DNA of 64,000 nt. It comes from Amycolatopsis rubida (lineage in GTDB: Bacteria > Actinomycetota > Actinomycetes > Mycobacteriales > Pseudonocardiaceae). The DNA lies in NCBI RefSeq assembly GCF_900115345.1, contig NZ_FOWC01000006.1:372001-436000 (forward strand), read 5' to 3'. A model generated the notes under the pieces. That model was not told where the DNA came from and made no database searches. It saw only the letters and a program-made list of their open reading frames with translations. Both the position numbers and the translations under genes were made by a program. Positions 8,457 to 16,420 of this stretch are shown piece by piece; the first letter of the stretch is position 1, and every line of letters begins with the position of its first letter.

Positions 8457-9767
8457 GTGCGCACTGACGAACCGGCGGGGTGCCCGTTCACCTCCGCCGC
8501 CGACGAGGACTTCGACCCGTTCAGCGGCGCCTACCACGAGGACCCGGCGGAGGCGCTCGCCGCGGCGCGCGCGGACCGGCCGGTGTTCTACAGCCCGCGC
8601 ATCGACCACTGGATCGTGACCCGCTACGCCGACGTGCAGCGCGTTTTCGCCGACGCGGCGACGTTTTCCGCGGCCAACGCGATGGACTCGATCCGGCCGC
8701 CGGGCCGGCGCGCGCTGCGGGCGCTGGTGCGGCACCGGTTCGCCGGAGCCCCGGTGCTGGCGGTGGAGGACGAGCCAGGGCACCGACAGCGCCGCCGCGC
8801 GCTGGCGCGGCCGTTCACCCGGGCCCGGGTGAACGCGTGGGAACCGCGGATCCGGGCGCTCGCCGCCGGGCACATCGACCGGTTCGCCGAGCGCGGGCAC
8901 GCCGACCTGATGGCGGAGCTGCTGTGGCCGGTGCCCTCGCACGTGATCCTGGCGTTCATGGGGATTCCCGCCGAGGACATCCCGGCGGTGCACGAGTTCT
9001 CCGTGTCGCAGGCCCGGTTCACCTGGGGCGAGCCCACCGAGGAGGAACAGGAGCGGTCGGCGGACGCGCTGGGCCGGTACTGGGAGTACACCGGGGGATT
9101 CGTGGCCCGGCTGCGCGAACAGCGCTTTCCTCCGGGCTGGATCGGCCACGCGGTGCGCGCCCAGCGGCGCGACCCCGAGCTGTTCTCCGACAACTACCTG
9201 CGGTCCCTGGTGCTCAACGGATCGACCGCGGCGCACGAAACGACCGCCGGCGCCGCCGCGCACGCGGTGCGCGAACTGGCGTCCCGTCCCGGCCTCTGGG
9301 CCGCCGTGGCCACGGACCCGCGGCTGGCCGCCCGCGCGGTGGAAGAAACGCTGCGCTACCGGCCGGCGGTGGTGTCCTGGCGGCACCGGGCCCGGCACGC
9401 CACGACACTCGGCGGGGCGGACCTGCCCGCCGGGGCGAACCTGCTGCTCGTCACGGCCTCGGCGAACCGCGACGAACGGGCCTTCGACCGTCCCGGCGAA
9501 TTCGACCCGCACCGCTCCGGCGCCCGGCGGCACCTGACCTTCGGCGACGGCGACCACGTGTGCCTCGGCGCGCACCTCGCCCGGCTCCAGGTGCGCGTGC
9601 TCGTCGAGGAACTCGCCCGCCGCTTCCCGGACTTGCGCCTCGAACCGGCTGATGCGGCAGGCGACGTGCCCAACACGTCGTTCCGCACCCCGGCGCGGCT
9701 GCCCGCGCGGTGGCCGGTCGCACGCCCTGTCCCGGACCCGTCCGGGACTCTAAAATCGTTGCCATGA
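8457..9767 (+). CDS. Cytochrome P450 (second, distinct)
   Basis: 436 aa. I-helix motif AHETT (259-263, with Glu261 in place of the more common Asp), ExxR at 297-300 (ETLR), haem loop LTFGDGDHVCLGAHLA with Cys369. Typical soluble actinobacterial class I P450. The GTG at 8457 is preceded by GGGAAGGA and gives a natural N-terminus; the long upstream open frame is the shadow of the preceding gene. Its TGA overlaps the ATG of the next gene (ATGA), so the two are translationally coupled. Not obviously a duplicate of the P450 at 2550: different N-terminal half and haem loop. Substrate unknown. Confidence 0.93.
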   Translation: MRTDEPAGCPFTSAADEDFDPFSGAYHEDPAEALAAARADRPVFYSPRIDHWIVTRYADVQRVFADAATFSAANAMDSIRPPGRRALRALVRHRFAGAPVLAVEDEPGHRQRRRALARPFTRARVNAWEPRIRALAAGHIDRFAERGHADLMAELLWPVPSHVILAFMGIPAEDIPAVHEFSVSQARFTWGEPTEEEQERSADALGRYWEYTGGFVARLREQRFPPGWIGHAVRAQRRDPELFSDNYLRSLVLNGSTAAHETTAGAAAHAVRELASRPGLWAAVATDPRLAARAVEETLRYRPAVVSWRHRARHATTLGGADLPAGANLLLVTASANRDERAFDRPGEFDPHRSGARRHLTFGDGDHVCLGAHLARLQVRVLVEELARRFPDLRLEPADAAGDVPNTSFRTPARLPARWPVARPVPDPSGTLKSLP

Positions 9768-10174
9768 CTGAGAAATCTTCCTTCTTCCCGTGTCTGCTCT
9801 ACCGGGACGCCGCGGCCGCGATCGACTGGCTCAAGGAGACCTTCGGGTTCACCGAGAACTTCCGCGTGCCCGGCCCGGACGGCAGCGTCGTGCACGCCGA
9901 GCTGGGCTGGCGCGGCGACACCGTGATGGTCAACTCGGCGGGCGACGGGCCGCGGCTGGCGACCGAGATCGGCCAGGCGGGCACGTACCTGGTGGTCGAC
10001 GACCCGGACGCGCACCACGCCCGCGCGGCGGCCGCGGGAGCGGAGATCGTGCGCGAGCTGAAAGACGAGGACTTCGGCGCGTCCCGCGGCTACGCCGCGC
10101 GGGACCCCGAGGGCAACGTGTGGGTGATCGGCACCTACCAGCCGGGCACGGTGCCGGTTCCGCCGCCTGCGTGA
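9764..10174 (+). CDS. VOC (glyoxalase/bleomycin-resistance fold) protein, PhnB-like
   Basis: 136 aa. Two beta-alpha-beta-beta-beta units: the first around YRDAAAAIDWLKETFGF, the second ending in RDPEGNVWVIGTY. This is the PhnB-like branch of the vicinal-oxygen-chelate superfamily, whose members bind metals or sequester drugs. It starts inside the stop of the P450 (ATGA), so it is made together with it. A paralogue with the same layout lies at 12577. In a biosynthetic neighbourhood such proteins may be isomerases, cyclases or self-resistance binders; nothing in the sequence decides which. Confidence 0.82.
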   Translation: MTEKSSFFPCLLYRDAAAAIDWLKETFGFTENFRVPGPDGSVVHAELGWRGDTVMVNSAGDGPRLATEIGQAGTYLVVDDPDAHHARAAAAGAEIVRELKDEDFGASRGYAARDPEGNVWVIGTYQPGTVPVPPPA

Positions 10175-10194
10175 CCGGTCGCCGGGCGGACCGG

Positions 10195-11049
10195 CTAGAG
10201 CCGGTCCGCCCGCTCCCGCACCGCGGTGCCGAGCATCTGCTGCCCGGCCGACGCCAGCAGCCTGCCCTCCCGCGTCCACACCGAGCCGCGGCCGTGGAAC
10301 GTCCCGCGGTGCGCGGCGGTCCCGGTCGTTTCCACCAGCAGCCATTCGCTGTCCGAGCCGGATCCGTGGAACGCGACGTAGAGGTCGATGCTCGGGGCGA
10401 ACAGCACCGTTTCCCGCTCGGGGAACGCGTTCATCACGGCGGGCCATTGCAGGCTGTCGAGCAGGATCACCGAGCGCCCGGCGTCGACCCAGCAGTCGTC
10501 GAAGCGCCGGCGCGGCTCGAACCGAGCCCAGCAGCGCACCCGGGGCTCGCCGTCCGCCCCGCCGGTGCGCCCGGAAATCTCGCGCAGGGTCACGTTCCGG
10601 TGCCAGGCCGGGACTCCGCGTCCTTCGGCGGCGAGATGGGTGCGCAGATCGGGCACGCCGTCCGGCCCGGGAGCCCGCGGGGCGGGCGTCCAGTCCGCGT
10701 TGGGCCCGGCCAGACCGGACTGCGCCGCCCAGACCAGCGCTTCCAGCACCGGTCGATCGGCTCCTTGCTCCATCCGCACTCGCACGGCGGTCGCGCGTCG
10801 CGACGCCCGCAGCACCTCCGTCCGCACGTGCACCGGCCCGAATCTCGGCCGGGCGAGGAACTGGCAGGACAGGCTGACCGGGAGCGCCTGCCCGGCGTGC
10901 GCGGCCGCCGCGCGCAAGGCGATCGCCGCGAGATAACCGCCGTTCGGGCCCATGAGGTCCCAGTCGCGGCTCAGCTCGGCCCGAAAGCGATGTTCGCCGG
11001 GTTCCGCGGGCAGTTCGGCGAGTGCGGTGTCCTCGGCCAGGTCTCCCAC
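10195..11049 (-). CDS. Double-hotdog thioesterase (TesB/4HBT_3-like)
   Basis: 284 aa, long enough for two fused hotdog folds. The N-terminal half contains LMGPNGGYLAAIALRAA, matching the GGxxAA helix of acyl-CoA thioesterase II relatives; the second half ends with HGRGSVWTREGRLLASAGQ, the usual final strand. It probably hydrolyses acyl-CoA or acyl-carrier thioesters in the cytoplasm. The GTG at 11049 lies four bases beyond the transporter stop on the same strand and is preceded by GGAG overlapping the end of that gene, so the two are co-translated. Fatty-acyl housekeeping is an alternative to a pathway role. Confidence 0.78.
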   Translation of the reverse strand: MGDLAEDTALAELPAEPGEHRFRAELSRDWDLMGPNGGYLAAIALRAAAAHAGQALPVSLSCQFLARPRFGPVHVRTEVLRASRRATAVRVRMEQGADRPVLEALVWAAQSGLAGPNADWTPAPRAPGPDGVPDLRTHLAAEGRGVPAWHRNVTLREISGRTGGADGEPRVRCWARFEPRRRFDDCWVDAGRSVILLDSLQWPAVMNAFPERETVLFAPSIDLYVAFHGSGSDSEWLLVETTGTAAHRGTFHGRGSVWTREGRLLASAGQQMLGTAVRERADRL

Positions 11050-11053
11050 GCCG

Positions 11054-12493
11054 TCACTCCGTCGCCGCGGACGCCCGCTCGGCGGGCACCGCCTGGCCCG
11101 GCAGCAGGAAAGCCACGAGTGTTCCGGCGAGCAGCAGCGCGCAGCCCACGAGCATCGCCCGGGTGTACCCGGCGGTCAGCGTCTCGGCCGCCGGGCCGGT
11201 GCGGCCCGCCGTGGTGGTCGCGGCGACCGCGGTGAGCACGGCGAGTCCGAGCGCGCCGCCGAACTGGCGCGTGGTGGAGATGATCCCGGACGCCAGGCCC
11301 GCTTCCGCCGGCTCGATCCCGGACGTCGCCGCGGCGGTGACCGGCACCATCACCAGGCCCATCCCGAGCCCGATGGCGAGCGTGGGGCCGAGCAGGTCGG
11401 CCGCGAAGCCGCCGCCGGCGGGGCACTGGGCCAGCCACGCCGTCCCGGCCGTCGCGACCAGCCCGCCCGCGATGAGCAGCGGCTTCGGCCCCCGGGCGGG
11501 CAGCAGTTTGGTGGAGATCCCGGTGCCCGCGGCGATGGCGACCGACATGGGCAGGAAAGCGAGGCCGGCCCGCAGCGCGTCGTAGCCGAAGACCCGTTGC
11601 AGCAGCAGCGAAACGAAGTAGAACACGGCTACCGTGCCGGCGCCGCCGAGCGCGGCGAACAGGTTGGCCGGCCCGACGTTCCCGCGCCGGAAGATGCCCA
11701 GCGGAACGATCGGCCGCGGCGCCCGGGTTTCGGCGACCGCGAACGCCGCGAGCAGCAGCACGCCAGCCACGAGCGGGACGAACACCGCGGGCGCGCCCCA
11801 CGAATGACCTTCGAGCTGGGTGACCCCGAGGATGACCGCCGCGAGCCCGGCGGTGACGGTGACCGCGCCGGCGAAGTCCGGCCTGCCCCGGTCGCGTCCG
11901 GGGACGAACTCGGTGAGCGACCCGAGGGCGAGCAGCAGGATGATCGCGCCGAGCGGCACGTTCACGAACAGCACCCATTGCCAGCCCGCCGCCTGGGTGA
12001 GCACGCCGCCGATCACCGAGCCGACCGCGCCGCCCGCGGCGGCGGTCGCGCTCCAGACGCCGATGGCCTTGGTGCGCCAGGCCGGATCGGCGAATCCGGT
12101 GGTGACCACAGTGAGCGTGGCCGGAGCGAGGACAGCGCCGCCGAGGCCCTGCACCGCCCGGGCGACGACCAGCCACGTGCCGTTCTGGGCGAAACCGCCG
12201 AAGAGGCTCGCCGCGATGAAGAGCACGAGCCCGCACAGGAACATCCGGCGGCGGCCGAACAGGTCGGCGAACCGGCCGCCGAGCAGGAGGAAACCGGCGA
12301 AGGCGACGGCATAGGCGTTGACCACCCACTGCAGGCCCGCCGGGCTGAGCCCGAGGCTGTCGCGCATGCTCGGCAATGCCACGTTCACGATGGACACGTC
12401 CAGCACGACCATCAGCTGGGCGAGGCACGCGACTGCGAGCACGGCGCCGTTGCGCGCGGGTTTCCCCGCGGGTGTCCGTCCGCTTTCGGCCAT
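11054..12493 (-). CDS. DHA2-family (EmrB/QacA) multidrug efflux transporter
   Basis: 479 aa hydrophobic protein of the 14-helix drug:H+ antiporter 2 family. The first helix carries the family signature VLDVSIVNVALPSM (31-44) and the loop after helix 2 the motif GGRFADLFGRRR; the drug-efflux motif C region GSVIGGVLTQAAGWQWVLFVN follows helix 4. It exports cationic or aromatic drugs using proton motive force. The ATG at 12493 has GAGGGAC upstream. First gene of a two-gene leftward unit with the thioesterase and divergent from the VOC gene. SgcB and other enediyne exporters belong to this family, so export of the local metabolite is a reasonable inference. Confidence 0.9.
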   Translation of the reverse strand: MAESGRTPAGKPARNGAVLAVACLAQLMVVLDVSIVNVALPSMRDSLGLSPAGLQWVVNAYAVAFAGFLLLGGRFADLFGRRRMFLCGLVLFIAASLFGGFAQNGTWLVVARAVQGLGGAVLAPATLTVVTTGFADPAWRTKAIGVWSATAAAGGAVGSVIGGVLTQAAGWQWVLFVNVPLGAIILLLALGSLTEFVPGRDRGRPDFAGAVTVTAGLAAVILGVTQLEGHSWGAPAVFVPLVAGVLLLAAFAVAETRAPRPIVPLGIFRRGNVGPANLFAALGGAGTVAVFYFVSLLLQRVFGYDALRAGLAFLPMSVAIAAGTGISTKLLPARGPKPLLIAGGLVATAGTAWLAQCPAGGGFAADLLGPTLAIGLGMGLVMVPVTAAATSGIEPAEAGLASGIISTTRQFGGALGLAVLTAVAATTTAGRTGPAAETLTAGYTRAMLVGCALLLAGTLVAFLLPGQAVPAERASAATE

Positions 12494-12576
12494 GACAGTC
12501 CCTCCAGAGGAGATCGGCTTGCCTTATAGTGGCGGCGGAACCGACGCCGCCGCAACGAACGACCGGGGGAATCGAG

Positions 12577-13035
12577 ATGGCAGGCAACGACAATGCCGGA
12601 TTCCGCGGGATCGGCCCGTACTTGTACTACGAGGACGCGGCGGCCGCGCTGGAATGGCTGGCCGAAGCGTTCGGATTCACCGAGGTCGCGCGGTACGCCG
12701 ACGAGGGCGGCATCGTGCGCGAAGCCGAAATGCGAGCGGGCGACGCGCCGGTCTCCCTGCACGGCGCGGATCCGGGTTATTGGGCAGAACAGGGCGTGCC
12801 CGGTCCGGTGGGGCACATGTGCATTGTGTACGTCGACAATGTGGACGCGCAGTGGGAACGGATTCGCGCGGCCGGCGTCAACGGGGTCGCTCCGGAGGAC
12901 AAGCCTTACGGCGCGCGGATCGCGATGGTCACCGATCCCGGCGGGCACCAATGGACGTTCTGGCAGCACCTGAGCGACACTGTCGAACTGGACGAGGGAT
13001 GGAGCGAGATCAAGGCCGAGCGACCCGGGCTTTGA
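12577..13035 (+). CDS. VOC (glyoxalase/bleomycin-resistance fold) protein, PhnB-like
   Basis: 152 aa and a paralogue of the 9764 protein: IGPYLYYEDAAAALEWLAEA opens the first module and VTDPGGHQWTFWQH closes the second. I chose the ATG at 12577, which follows GGGGGAATC, over an in-frame ATG 48 bases upstream with no ribosome site. Divergent from the efflux pump across about 80 bases that must hold both promoters. Its last 26 bases overlap the convergent thioesterase gene. Could bind or chemically isomerise a small molecule; self-resistance is possible but unproven. Confidence 0.82.
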   Translation: MAGNDNAGFRGIGPYLYYEDAAAALEWLAEAFGFTEVARYADEGGIVREAEMRAGDAPVSLHGADPGYWAEQGVPGPVGHMCIVYVDNVDAQWERIRAAGVNGVAPEDKPYGARIAMVTDPGGHQWTFWQHLSDTVELDEGWSEIKAERPGL

Positions 13036-13474
13036 GCCGCTGGGCGGTCGCCGCCGAGAGCACGCGGAACCACGCTTCCGCGTGCGCGCACGCACGCGCG
13101 GAATCGTCCGCGATCGTCGCTTCGGCGCGCACTTGCCCCGCGTCGCGGGAGAGCACGGTGCCCCGCACGGAGTAACCGGAGCCGATGCGCAGAGGACGCC
13201 GGAAGTCCGTCGTCATCGAGGCCGCCACGGCGAAATCGCCCGTTTCGCTCACCACCGCCCAGGCCATCGCCTCGTTCAGCACTGCGAGCGCGATCCCGCC
13301 GTGCACGAAGGTCGGCGCGCCGGACTGGTTCTCGCCGAAGCTGAACCGGGCGTGCACGACCTTCGCGACGTCGTCGTAGTCGAAGGGGATGCGCAGCCCG
13401 GATTCGTTGGTGGGACTGCAGACGAAACAGTGGGTTTCCCGATGCGTCGTCCCGGTGAGCCTGTGCACGGTCAT
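13010..13474 (-). CDS. PaaI-type hotdog thioesterase
   Basis: 154 aa single hotdog fold. The FVHGGIALAVLNEAMAWAV segment is the HGG-containing central helix of PaaI/EntH-like thioesterases, and CFVCSP near the N-terminus is common in the actinobacterial branch. Its ATG overlaps the stop of the AMP ligase (ATGA), so ligase and thioesterase are coupled. In enterobactin synthesis EntH proofreads mis-acylated aryl carrier protein; the same logic would fit here (inference). It overlaps the convergent VOC gene by 26 bases at its 3' end. Confidence 0.8.
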   Translation of the reverse strand: MTVHRLTGTTHRETHCFVCSPTNESGLRIPFDYDDVAKVVHARFSFGENQSGAPTFVHGGIALAVLNEAMAWAVVSETGDFAVAASMTTDFRRPLRIGSGYSVRGTVLSRDAGQVRAEATIADDSARACAHAEAWFRVLSAATAQRLKARVARP

Positions 13475-15060
13475 GGACGAGCCTCCCGCAGCAACCGTTT
13501 CTTGTCTGTTTTGTGCGCGCCGGTCATCGGAAGGCCGGCGACGACGTCAAGCCGGTCCGGCAGTTTGTACGCCGCCGCGCCCTGTTCGTGCAGGAAGGTA
13601 CGCAGCTCTTCGAGTTTCGGCGGTGTCGCGGCGGGCACGACGAACGCGCGGATCCGTTCGCCGAGCACGGGGTCCGGTTCCGCGACCACCGCTGCTGCCG
13701 CCACCCCGGGGTGGCGTTCCAGCAGCGCTTCGAGCTCCTGCGCGCCGACCTTCTCGCCGCCGCGGTTGACGATGTCCTTGATCCGTCCCGTCACTTGCAG
13801 CTCACCGCGCGGGGTGAGCCGCACCAGGTCGCCGGTACGGAAGAATCCGTCCGGGGTGAACGATCGCGTGTTGTGCGCGTCGGCCCGGTAGTAGCCGCGC
13901 AACGTGCACGGACCGCGGTAGAGCAGTTCGCCCTCTTCGCCTGGTACGACAGCGTTTCCGTCGTCGTCGACCACCAGCAGCTCGTCCGCGGCGAACAGGG
14001 GAGTGCCCTGGGTGGTGGCGACGGTGGCGGCCGGGGCGCCGGGGCGAGTGCAGCACAGCACGCCCTCGGCCATCCCGAACCAGTGGGTGATCCGGCAGCC
14101 GGCATCGGTCATCTCCCGCGCGAGCTCCGGGCGCAACGCCGCGCCGCCGACCTCCAGCAGCACCTTCTTCAAATCGGCCCCGAACAGCGGGGCAAGCTCG
14201 AACCACACCGGCAGAAGTGCCGGCATGAGCGTCGTCAGCGTGACGCCTTCGGCCTCGATCAGCGGCAATGCGTCGTCGGGACTCGGCGTCGGACTGAGCA
14301 CCACGCGTCCGCCCGCGCGCAGGGTGCCGAGCACGCCCGGACAGCCGAGCGCGGCGTTGTGCCCGGCGGGCAGCGCCGCGAGATACACGCTGTTTTCGCC
14401 CGCCGAAAGCACTTCGGCGCAGGCGCGCAGCTGACAGGCGTAATCGTCGTGGGTCCGGGGGATCAGCTTCGGCACATCGGTCGTGCCGCCGGACAACAGC
14501 AGGAACGCCACGTCTTCGCCGCGCGGCGAAGGCAGCGGCCGCGGCGGGGCGGAGATGTCGGCGAGCCGGCGGTACGCGCCCGGATCTCCGTCCGTCACGA
14601 CGAATTCGAGGTCCGGGGCGTTCGCGCTGACCTCTCCGGCCAGTGTCCGGTAGTCGAATCCGCCGTGCTCGGCAGGCCCGAAATACGCGCGGGCGCCGGT
14701 GAGTTCGGCAAAGCAGCCGATTTCCAGTGCGCGGTGCGCGGGCAGCGCGAACACCGGCACGACGCCCAGTCGGAACAGCGCCAACGCGACTTCGACGAAC
14801 GCGACCGTGTTCGGCAGCTGCACGATGGCCCGGTCGCCGGGACGCAGGCCGAGTTCGGCGAGCCCGGCGGCGAGTTCGTCGGCTCGCCGGTCCAGTTCGG
14901 CATACCCGACGCGGCGGTCGCCGCTGACGACCGCGATCCTCGCGCCGTCGCGGCGTGCCCAGCCCCGCGCGAGGTCGGCCAGTGTCTCTCCGGTCCAGTA
15001 GCCCTCGGCGCGGTACCGGGCGGCGAATTCCGGCGGCCACGGCTGTGCTCCGGCCAGCAT
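13471..15060 (-). CDS. Stand-alone aryl-acid AMP ligase (DhbE/EntE/YbtE type), probably salicylate-activating
   Basis: 529 aa adenylate-forming enzyme that makes aryl-AMP and loads it on an aryl carrier protein. It tracks DhbE closely: P-loop LLLSGGTTDVPKLIPRTHDDY spans 188-208 (in two parts LLLSGGTTDVPK and LIPRTHDDY), then LPAGHNAALGCPGVLG, FGMAEG (328-333), YRTGD-like FFRTGDLVRL, and catalytic Lys near MTGAHKTDKK. The carboxylate-anchoring Asn is Asn235. From recalled work on DhbE, Ser240 and Val337 mark dihydroxybenzoate enzymes, whereas Cys and Leu mark salicylate enzymes; here they are Cys240 and Leu335, favouring salicylate. No carrier protein is visible nearby. The ATG at 15060 lies 17 bases after the GNAT stop and it is coupled to the thioesterase downstream. 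Confidence 0.88.
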   Translation of the reverse strand: MLAGAQPWPPEFAARYRAEGYWTGETLADLARGWARRDGARIAVVSGDRRVGYAELDRRADELAAGLAELGLRPGDRAIVQLPNTVAFVEVALALFRLGVVPVFALPAHRALEIGCFAELTGARAYFGPAEHGGFDYRTLAGEVSANAPDLEFVVTDGDPGAYRRLADISAPPRPLPSPRGEDVAFLLLSGGTTDVPKLIPRTHDDYACQLRACAEVLSAGENSVYLAALPAGHNAALGCPGVLGTLRAGGRVVLSPTPSPDDALPLIEAEGVTLTTLMPALLPVWFELAPLFGADLKKVLLEVGGAALRPELAREMTDAGCRITHWFGMAEGVLCCTRPGAPAATVATTQGTPLFAADELLVVDDDGNAVVPGEEGELLYRGPCTLRGYYRADAHNTRSFTPDGFFRTGDLVRLTPRGELQVTGRIKDIVNRGGEKVGAQELEALLERHPGVAAAAVVAEPDPVLGERIRAFVVPAATPPKLEELRTFLHEQGAAAYKLPDRLDVVAGLPMTGAHKTDKKRLLREARP

Positions 15061-15077
15061 GGGCGGTCCCCTCCCGG

Positions 15078-15761
15078 TCAGCTTGCGGTGATCGACTGCG
15101 GAGGACCGGCAGTTGCACGCCCGGCCGTCGCGCCGGGCGCGGTCCGGCCGAGGAACCACAGGTCGATGCCGCTGACGGTGACGGTGCGGTCGAGATTCCA
15201 GCCGAGCGCGCGGTAGAAGCGGACATTGGCCTCGGTGTCGGTCTCGCCCCAGGACGCGCTGCCGTCGGCGTCCATGATGTCGATCAGCGCGCGCATCAGG
15301 GATTCGCCGATGCCGCGGCCCTGGAACCGCGGTTCGACGCCGACCGGTCCGACGTGCCAGTGCGGTGCGGCGAGGTCGTGCAGCACGTAGTGGGCGCGCA
15401 CGTAGTCGCCGATCGCCGGATCGCCGGCGGCGGGCGCGGCCCCGGCGGTGATTTTCGCGGCGTCGCCGGGAAAAGTGGTGCCGATGCAGTGTCCCGGCGG
15501 ACTCGCGGCAGCGGTGCCGACGAGGCAGCCGCGGTAGAACGCGCCGAGCTGCGGGGGCGCCTGCCGGTGGAAGAAGGCGGTCCACACCGCTTGCATCCCG
15601 GCCAGCCGGTCGAGCGGCTCCGCCCCGAACATCGCGTACGTAGTGGGGTTGTCGCGCATCGCGCGGGCGGTGAGCCCGGCGGCGGCGAGCCGTTCGGTCT
15701 TGCGCAGTTCGCGGATTTCGAGCCGGGGAAGGTCGTCCGGCGGCGGCGGTAGCTGAGGCAC
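15078..15761 (-). CDS. GNAT-family N-acetyltransferase
   Basis: About 227 aa. The acetyl-CoA pyrophosphate loop RFQGRGIGESLM and the following TDTEANVRFYRALGW segment are hallmarks of GNAT motif A and motif B; LEIRELRKTERL near the N-terminus starts the fold. Transfers an acetyl group to an amine; substrate unknown. The start is uncertain: GTG at 15761 gives a sensible N-terminus but has no clear ribosome site, and the frame stays open to 15890. First gene of the leftward GNAT-ligase-thioesterase unit. An unrelated resistance or housekeeping role is equally possible. Confidence 0.75.
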   Translation of the reverse strand: MPQLPPPPDDLPRLEIRELRKTERLAAAGLTARAMRDNPTTYAMFGAEPLDRLAGMQAVWTAFFHRQAPPQLGAFYRGCLVGTAAASPPGHCIGTTFPGDAAKITAGAAPAAGDPAIGDYVRAHYVLHDLAAPHWHVGPVGVEPRFQGRGIGESLMRALIDIMDADGSASWGETDTEANVRFYRALGWNLDRTVTVSGIDLWFLGRTAPGATAGRATAGPPQSITAS

Positions 15762-15854
15762 CCGGACACGGTAGAACCGTCCGCCGCAGGTGGGCCAGCA
15801 CTGTGCAAACGGGGAAGACGTTCGCCCGCAACGGGATTCGAGCCGTTGACAGCT

Positions 15855-15872
15855 GGTGACCGGACTGTCACC
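15855..15872. promoter_or_regulatory. Inverted repeat, possible operator
   Basis: GGTGAC, six bases, GTCACC: a perfect 6-bp dyad in the divergent region between the GNAT gene and the neocarzinostatin-like gene. A second overlapping dyad TGACAG/CTGTCA shares it. Could be a regulator site; no protein can be assigned. Confidence 0.35.
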
Positions 15873-15919
15873 GTTGCTGTTTGCCGACATCGGCGGAATG
15901 TTGCCAAATCACCGTCGGC

Positions 15920-15935
15920 GTTCTTGATCAAGAAC
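15920..15935. promoter_or_regulatory. Perfect 16-bp palindrome upstream of the neocarzinostatin-like gene
   Basis: GTTCTTGATCAAGAAC is a perfect palindrome, more AT-rich than its surroundings, centred about 41 bases before the ATG. Its position is that of an operator overlapping the promoter or 5' untranslated region of the secreted-protein gene. Confidence 0.5.
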
Positions 15936-15950
15936 CTCTCTGTCCCTTGT

Positions 15951-15958
15951 GAAAGGAG
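15951..15958 (+). promoter_or_regulatory. Ribosome binding site
   Basis: GAAAGGAG ten bases before the ATG at 15969; a near-consensus site that fixes the start of the neocarzinostatin-like gene. Confidence 0.75.
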
Positions 15959-15968
15959 CTTCTCCCGC

Positions 15969-16412
15969 ATGTTTCGCGATCGTCAGAAACATCTGCCCCT
16001 GCCGGTGAAAGCGGCCGGTCTGCTCGCCGCCGCGGCGGCCGCGGCCGTCCTCGGCTCCGTCCCCGCGTCGGCGGCCGGCCCCGCGGTTTCGGTGGCCCCG
16101 GCGACCGGCCTGGCGGACGGCCAGCAGGTCGCCGCCACCGGCACCGGCTTCCACCCCGACACGAACGCCTTCGTCGGCCAGTGCGCCACGGTCGACTCGA
16201 AGATCCTCTGCAACAACGACACACTGACTCAGGTGAAGTCCGACTCCTCCGGAACCGTGAAGCAGTCGCTCGCCGTGCACACCCAGTTCACCGGCACTGA
16301 CCCGGAAACCGGCAGCCCGGTGAGCACCGTCGACTGCACCAAGGTCTCCTGCCGGATCGGCATAACCCAGGACCACCAGACCGGAGCCAGCGCAGTCATC
16401 TCGTTCACCTGA
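15969..16412 (+). CDS. Secreted neocarzinostatin-family apoprotein
   Basis: 147 aa. A basic N-terminus, an Ala-rich hydrophobic core (15-30) and ASAA give a Sec signal peptide cleaved near residue 36, leaving about 111 residues. The mature part follows neocarzinostatin and C-1027 apoproteins throughout: VAPATGLADGQQVAATGTG opens the Ig-like barrel, then GQCATVDSKILC, a central VHTQFTG strand, VDCTKVSCRIG, and the end AVISF. Cys72/81 and Cys123/128 correspond to the two disulfides of neocarzinostatin (the second has the same 5-residue spacing). Known members bind and protect enediyne chromophores outside the cell, but family members also occur without enediynes. Monocistronic, with its own palindromic promoter region, strong ribosome site and terminator. 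Confidence 0.88.
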   Translation: MFRDRQKHLPLPVKAAGLLAAAAAAAVLGSVPASAAGPAVSVAPATGLADGQQVAATGTGFHPDTNAFVGQCATVDSKILCNNDTLTQVKSDSSGTVKQSLAVHTQFTGTDPETGSPVSTVDCTKVSCRIGITQDHQTGASAVISFT

Positions 16413-16420
16413 CAATGACT

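Noticed and set aside
15800..15890. A tRNA-like 3' arm (CTCGAATCCCGTTG on the minus strand) upstream of the GNAT gene
   Set aside because: The T-arm cannot pair in canonical 5+7 form, and no anticodon or D arm could be folded around it, so I did not call a tRNA or attachment site.
15969..16412. Declaring the locus an enediyne cluster
   Set aside because: No enediyne PKS or its accessory cassette is in the window, and neocarzinostatin-like proteins also occur without enediynes.
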